NCBI RefSeq assembly: GCF_000377625.1
Contig: NZ_KB898329.1
Location: 124,001-188,000 of the forward strand
Source: Prevotella veroralis DSM 19559 = JCM 6290
GTDB lineage: Bacteria; Bacteroidota; Bacteroidia; Bacteroidales; Bacteroidaceae
Direction of reading: 5' to 3'
DNA length: 64,000 bases
The notes beneath the pieces were generated by a model. It was given only the letters and a program-made list of their open reading frames with translations. It was not told where the DNA came from and made no database searches. Of the stretch, positions 62,107 through 64,000 are shown piece after piece. The position numbers were made by a program, and so were the translations under genes. Within the stretch, counting starts at the first letter, position 1, and each line of letters starts with the position of its first letter.

Positions 62107-64000
62107 ATGAACAGTTTACGCGACTTGTTAGAAAATGCAGCTAATAAGGCTCCACAAAAAGGAATTTTTGTAGTAAACCATAATGTGGGAGATATATTTA
62201 TTTCTTATACAGAATTAGCAGAGAAATCAAGGAAGATAGCATATATACTAAATAGCTACTATGCAATACAGCCCAAAAGTAAAATAATAATTTCAGCAGT
62301 AAAGTCGGAAGACTTTATTGTGCTATTTTGGGGATGCGTATTCGCTAACTGCGTACCCGTACTTATGCCTTCTGTTCAATTGAATAATAAAGAATCTATT
62401 GACTTTGAACGATTCAAAAATGCCCAAGAAGTTATAGGTGAGGCTTTTTTAATTTCAAGTGATTTCAATTTATGCAATGCTTATCAGAAAAATAATGCTA
62501 TTTATATAGAAGACCTTCTAAGACAGATGGAATTGGTAAGCAATTGTGAAATGAGTTTGCCCAATATTTTAAAAGAAGAGTTGTGTGTAATACAATTTTC
62601 GTCAGGAAGTACAGGAAATCCTAAGGGTGTTATGCTAAGTTGTGATAGGATTATAGCAAACATCAAAGCAAAAACCTTTGCAGATCATATTATAAAAGGA
62701 GATAAACTTATTCACTGGATGCCATATTTCCATGATTATGGGTTATTCGGTAATCACTTAACTTGTGTGTACAATTGTATTACCGAAGTTAAAATAGAGC
62801 CTTTTTCTTTTCTAAGAAATCCAACCGTTTTTATTCAAAAAATAGTACAATATGATATTACTATCTGTGGTGGAACAACTCCGTCTGGCTTAGAACTCCT
62901 CTCTAAAAAGGTTAAAGATAAAGAGCAAGAATTAAAAGATATTGACCTATCCCATATAAAGACCTTGTCTGTTGGAGCAGAAATGGTACCACCTAATTTA
63001 TATTCAAGATTAGAACCGTTATTTAAACTTGGTCTCCGTCAAGAGGCCTATATCCCATCATATGGAATGGCTGAAACAACATTGATTGTTTCGGCGTGTA
63101 CACATGGACACGGAAACAGAACCATAAAAATTGAAAGGGATGCTTTCTACGATGGGATAATCAAACATTGTAATAATGACGCTCCTTTTTGCGAGTTTAC
63201 AAGTGCTGGAACCGTACTTCCTGGTTTTCAGGTGAGAATCGAGAAAGATGGTATATCGCAGGGAAATATGCAGATAGGAGAAATTCAAGTAAAGGGGGAT
63301 TGCGTCATGATGGGATATTATAATGACAAAAAGTCAACAGATGCAGTTTTCAAAGAAGGCTGGCTATGTACAGGAGACCTTGGATTCTTTGACGCCAATA
63401 ATATTCTATATATTGTAGGACGTAAAAAGGAGGTCATCATTGTAAATGGGCAGAATTACCATCCGTTCGATTTGGAAGATTCCATTATAAGAAAATTCTC
63501 TGGGGAAATCGAAAAATCAGTTTTGACTTCCTATTACTCAACGAAAACAGAAAAAGAAGTAGTATTGCATTTCTTCACATTGTATAAAAATATGACAGAG
63601 ACATCTGTTCAGCAATTAGTGGAGAATGTTAACAGTTTTATTGCCAACATTGCAGGATTTGCTCCATCATATTCTATCCACATAAAGAAAGGAAATATAC
63701 AGAGAACTTCAAGCTCAAAGATAAAGCGGAGATCCATGGCATTGGCTTTTGAAAAAGGAATGTATAATAAATATATTATTAATCTTATGGATAATTCAAT
63801 GGAAAAAAATTATGCGTTAATATTGAAAGAGGTGTGGAAAGAAGTCTTACATGTGGAAAATATACAATTAGATGATAATTTCTTTAATCTGGGAGGAGAT
63901 TCCATTAGAAGTATGGTAGCGGTCTCAAAAATAGAGAAGGCTTTCAATGTTAAATTAGAGAATAGTTTCTTCTACCAGTATTCTTGTATCAATGCTCAAA
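62107..64000 (+). CDS. Fatty-acyl-AMP ligase fused to a carrier domain, 3' end off window
   Basis: An open frame of 631 codons to the window edge, from ATG 62107. It is an ANL-family adenylation domain: SSGSTGNPKGV (~165), WMPYFHDYGLFG (~205), SYGMAETTL (~318), LCTGDLG (~419), GRKKEVIIVNGQNYHPFDLE (~438), and a C-terminal TSSSKIKR (Lys ~538). The Asn-Tyr-His-Pro variant of the hinge motif is typical of fatty-acyl-AMP ligases, which load an acyl chain on a carrier. A phosphopantetheine carrier domain begins near residue 565, with Ser599 in LGGDSIRS. It starts a likely lipopeptide or polyketide pathway. GC content looks lower than in the adjacent minus-strand genes. Confidence 0.88.
   Translation, partial: MNSLRDLLENAANKAPQKGIFVVNHNVGDIFISYTELAEKSRKIAYILNSYYAIQPKSKIIISAVKSEDFIVLFWGCVFANCVPVLMPSVQLNNKESIDFERFKNAQEVIGEAFLISSDFNLCNAYQKNNAIYIEDLLRQMELVSNCEMSLPNILKEELCVIQFSSGSTGNPKGVMLSCDRIIANIKAKTFADHIIKGDKLIHWMPYFHDYGLFGNHLTCVYNCITEVKIEPFSFLRNPTVFIQKIVQYDITICGGTTPSGLELLSKKVKDKEQELKDIDLSHIKTLSVGAEMVPPNLYSRLEPLFKLGLRQEAYIPSYGMAETTLIVSACTHGHGNRTIKIERDAFYDGIIKHCNNDAPFCEFTSAGTVLPGFQVRIEKDGISQGNMQIGEIQVKGDCVMMGYYNDKKSTDAVFKEGWLCTGDLGFFDANNILYIVGRKKEVIIVNGQNYHPFDLEDSIIRKFSGEIEKSVLTSYYSTKTEKEVVLHFFTLYKNMTETSVQQLVENVNSFIANIAGFAPSYSIHIKKGNIQRTSSSKIKRRSMALAFEKGMYNKYIINLMDNSMEKNYALILKEVWKEVLHVENIQLDDNFFNLGGDSIRSMVAVSKIEKAFNVKLENSFFYQYSCINAQ

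Larger units (their letters stand above)
52073..64000. mobile_element. Left part of a conjugative-type element, continues off window
   Basis: Minus-strand DUF3945 protein, TopB and a 2059-residue methylase-helicase form a core module known from Bacteroidales integrative conjugative elements. To the right, AT-richer plus-strand cargo begins. No integrase or transfer gene lies inside the window, and the right end is beyond it. The left boundary must lie between 52009 and 52073 if ssrA is chromosomal. Confidence 0.6.

Overview
The window looks like chromosome of an oral-type Prevotella (Bacteroidota). Evidence seen directly: many promoters of the Bacteroidota form TTTG-N19/20-TAnnTTTG; a tmRNA whose tag reads GENNYALAA; a 2059-residue methylase-helicase next to a TopB and a DUF3945 protein, as on Bacteroidales conjugative elements; a C-terminal tail resembling type IX secretion sorting domains; and the conserved Bacteroidota block nusB-yajC-ybbR-coaE-DUF5606. 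The species is inference only.

Layout. 1-4.2 kb: envelope genes (truncated GT9 glycosyltransferase, LTA-synthase-like sulfatase fold, EptA-like phosphoethanolamine transferase). 4.7-5.1 kb: tRNA-Gln(CTG) and tRNA-Met(CAT). 5.5-9.4 kb: ribF, a CPBP protease, and a MORN-GH25 lysozyme. 9.5-15.9 kb (minus): mnmA, yitT-like, a calcium P-type ATPase, aroB. 16.2-19.1 kb: a TonB-receptor-like outer membrane protein broken by a single-base deletion. 19.7-21.5 kb: a 63-residue acidic peptide followed by a lipoprotein. 21.8-27.9 kb: Hsp15-like, pth and rplY (minus), then the nusB-to-DUF5606 operon and hsp20. 28.3-38.2 kb: a large secreted protein, hemerythrin and DUF488, a Crp/Fnr regulator, a Ca/Na antiporter, a TlpA-like thioredoxin, and a queuosine module in which a preQ1 riboswitch precedes yhhQ, with queF downstream. 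38.5-40.1 kb: a three-gene HipBST-type toxin-antitoxin operon behind three inverted-repeat operators. 40.5-45.7 kb: a lipoprotein, a divergent carboxyltransferase, an HD hydrolase and a MINPP-like phosphatase.

From about 46 kb the window is accessory. An integrase-less replication island (46.3-49.5 kb) carries an AbiE toxin-antitoxin pair (49.7-51.4 kb) and a small-RNA candidate. Next comes ssrA (tmRNA). Only 86 bp beyond the tmRNA 5' end lies a second, conjugative-type module on the minus strand (DarB-like methylase-helicase, TopB, DUF3945). To its right, AT-richer plus-strand cargo starts with a fatty-acyl-AMP ligase fused to a carrier domain. This looks like the loading gene of a lipopeptide or polyketide pathway and runs off the window.

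The most unusual signals are non-coding. Seven intergenic arrays share a 22-bp period and internal dyad symmetry, but each has its own sequence; all lie in the chromosomal backbone. Separately, three copies of a ~115-bp element with TTTGCTGTCA / TGACAGCAAA arms and a variable centre sit between genes. A stem built on AGTAGGGACAGA also recurs as an intergenic hairpin.
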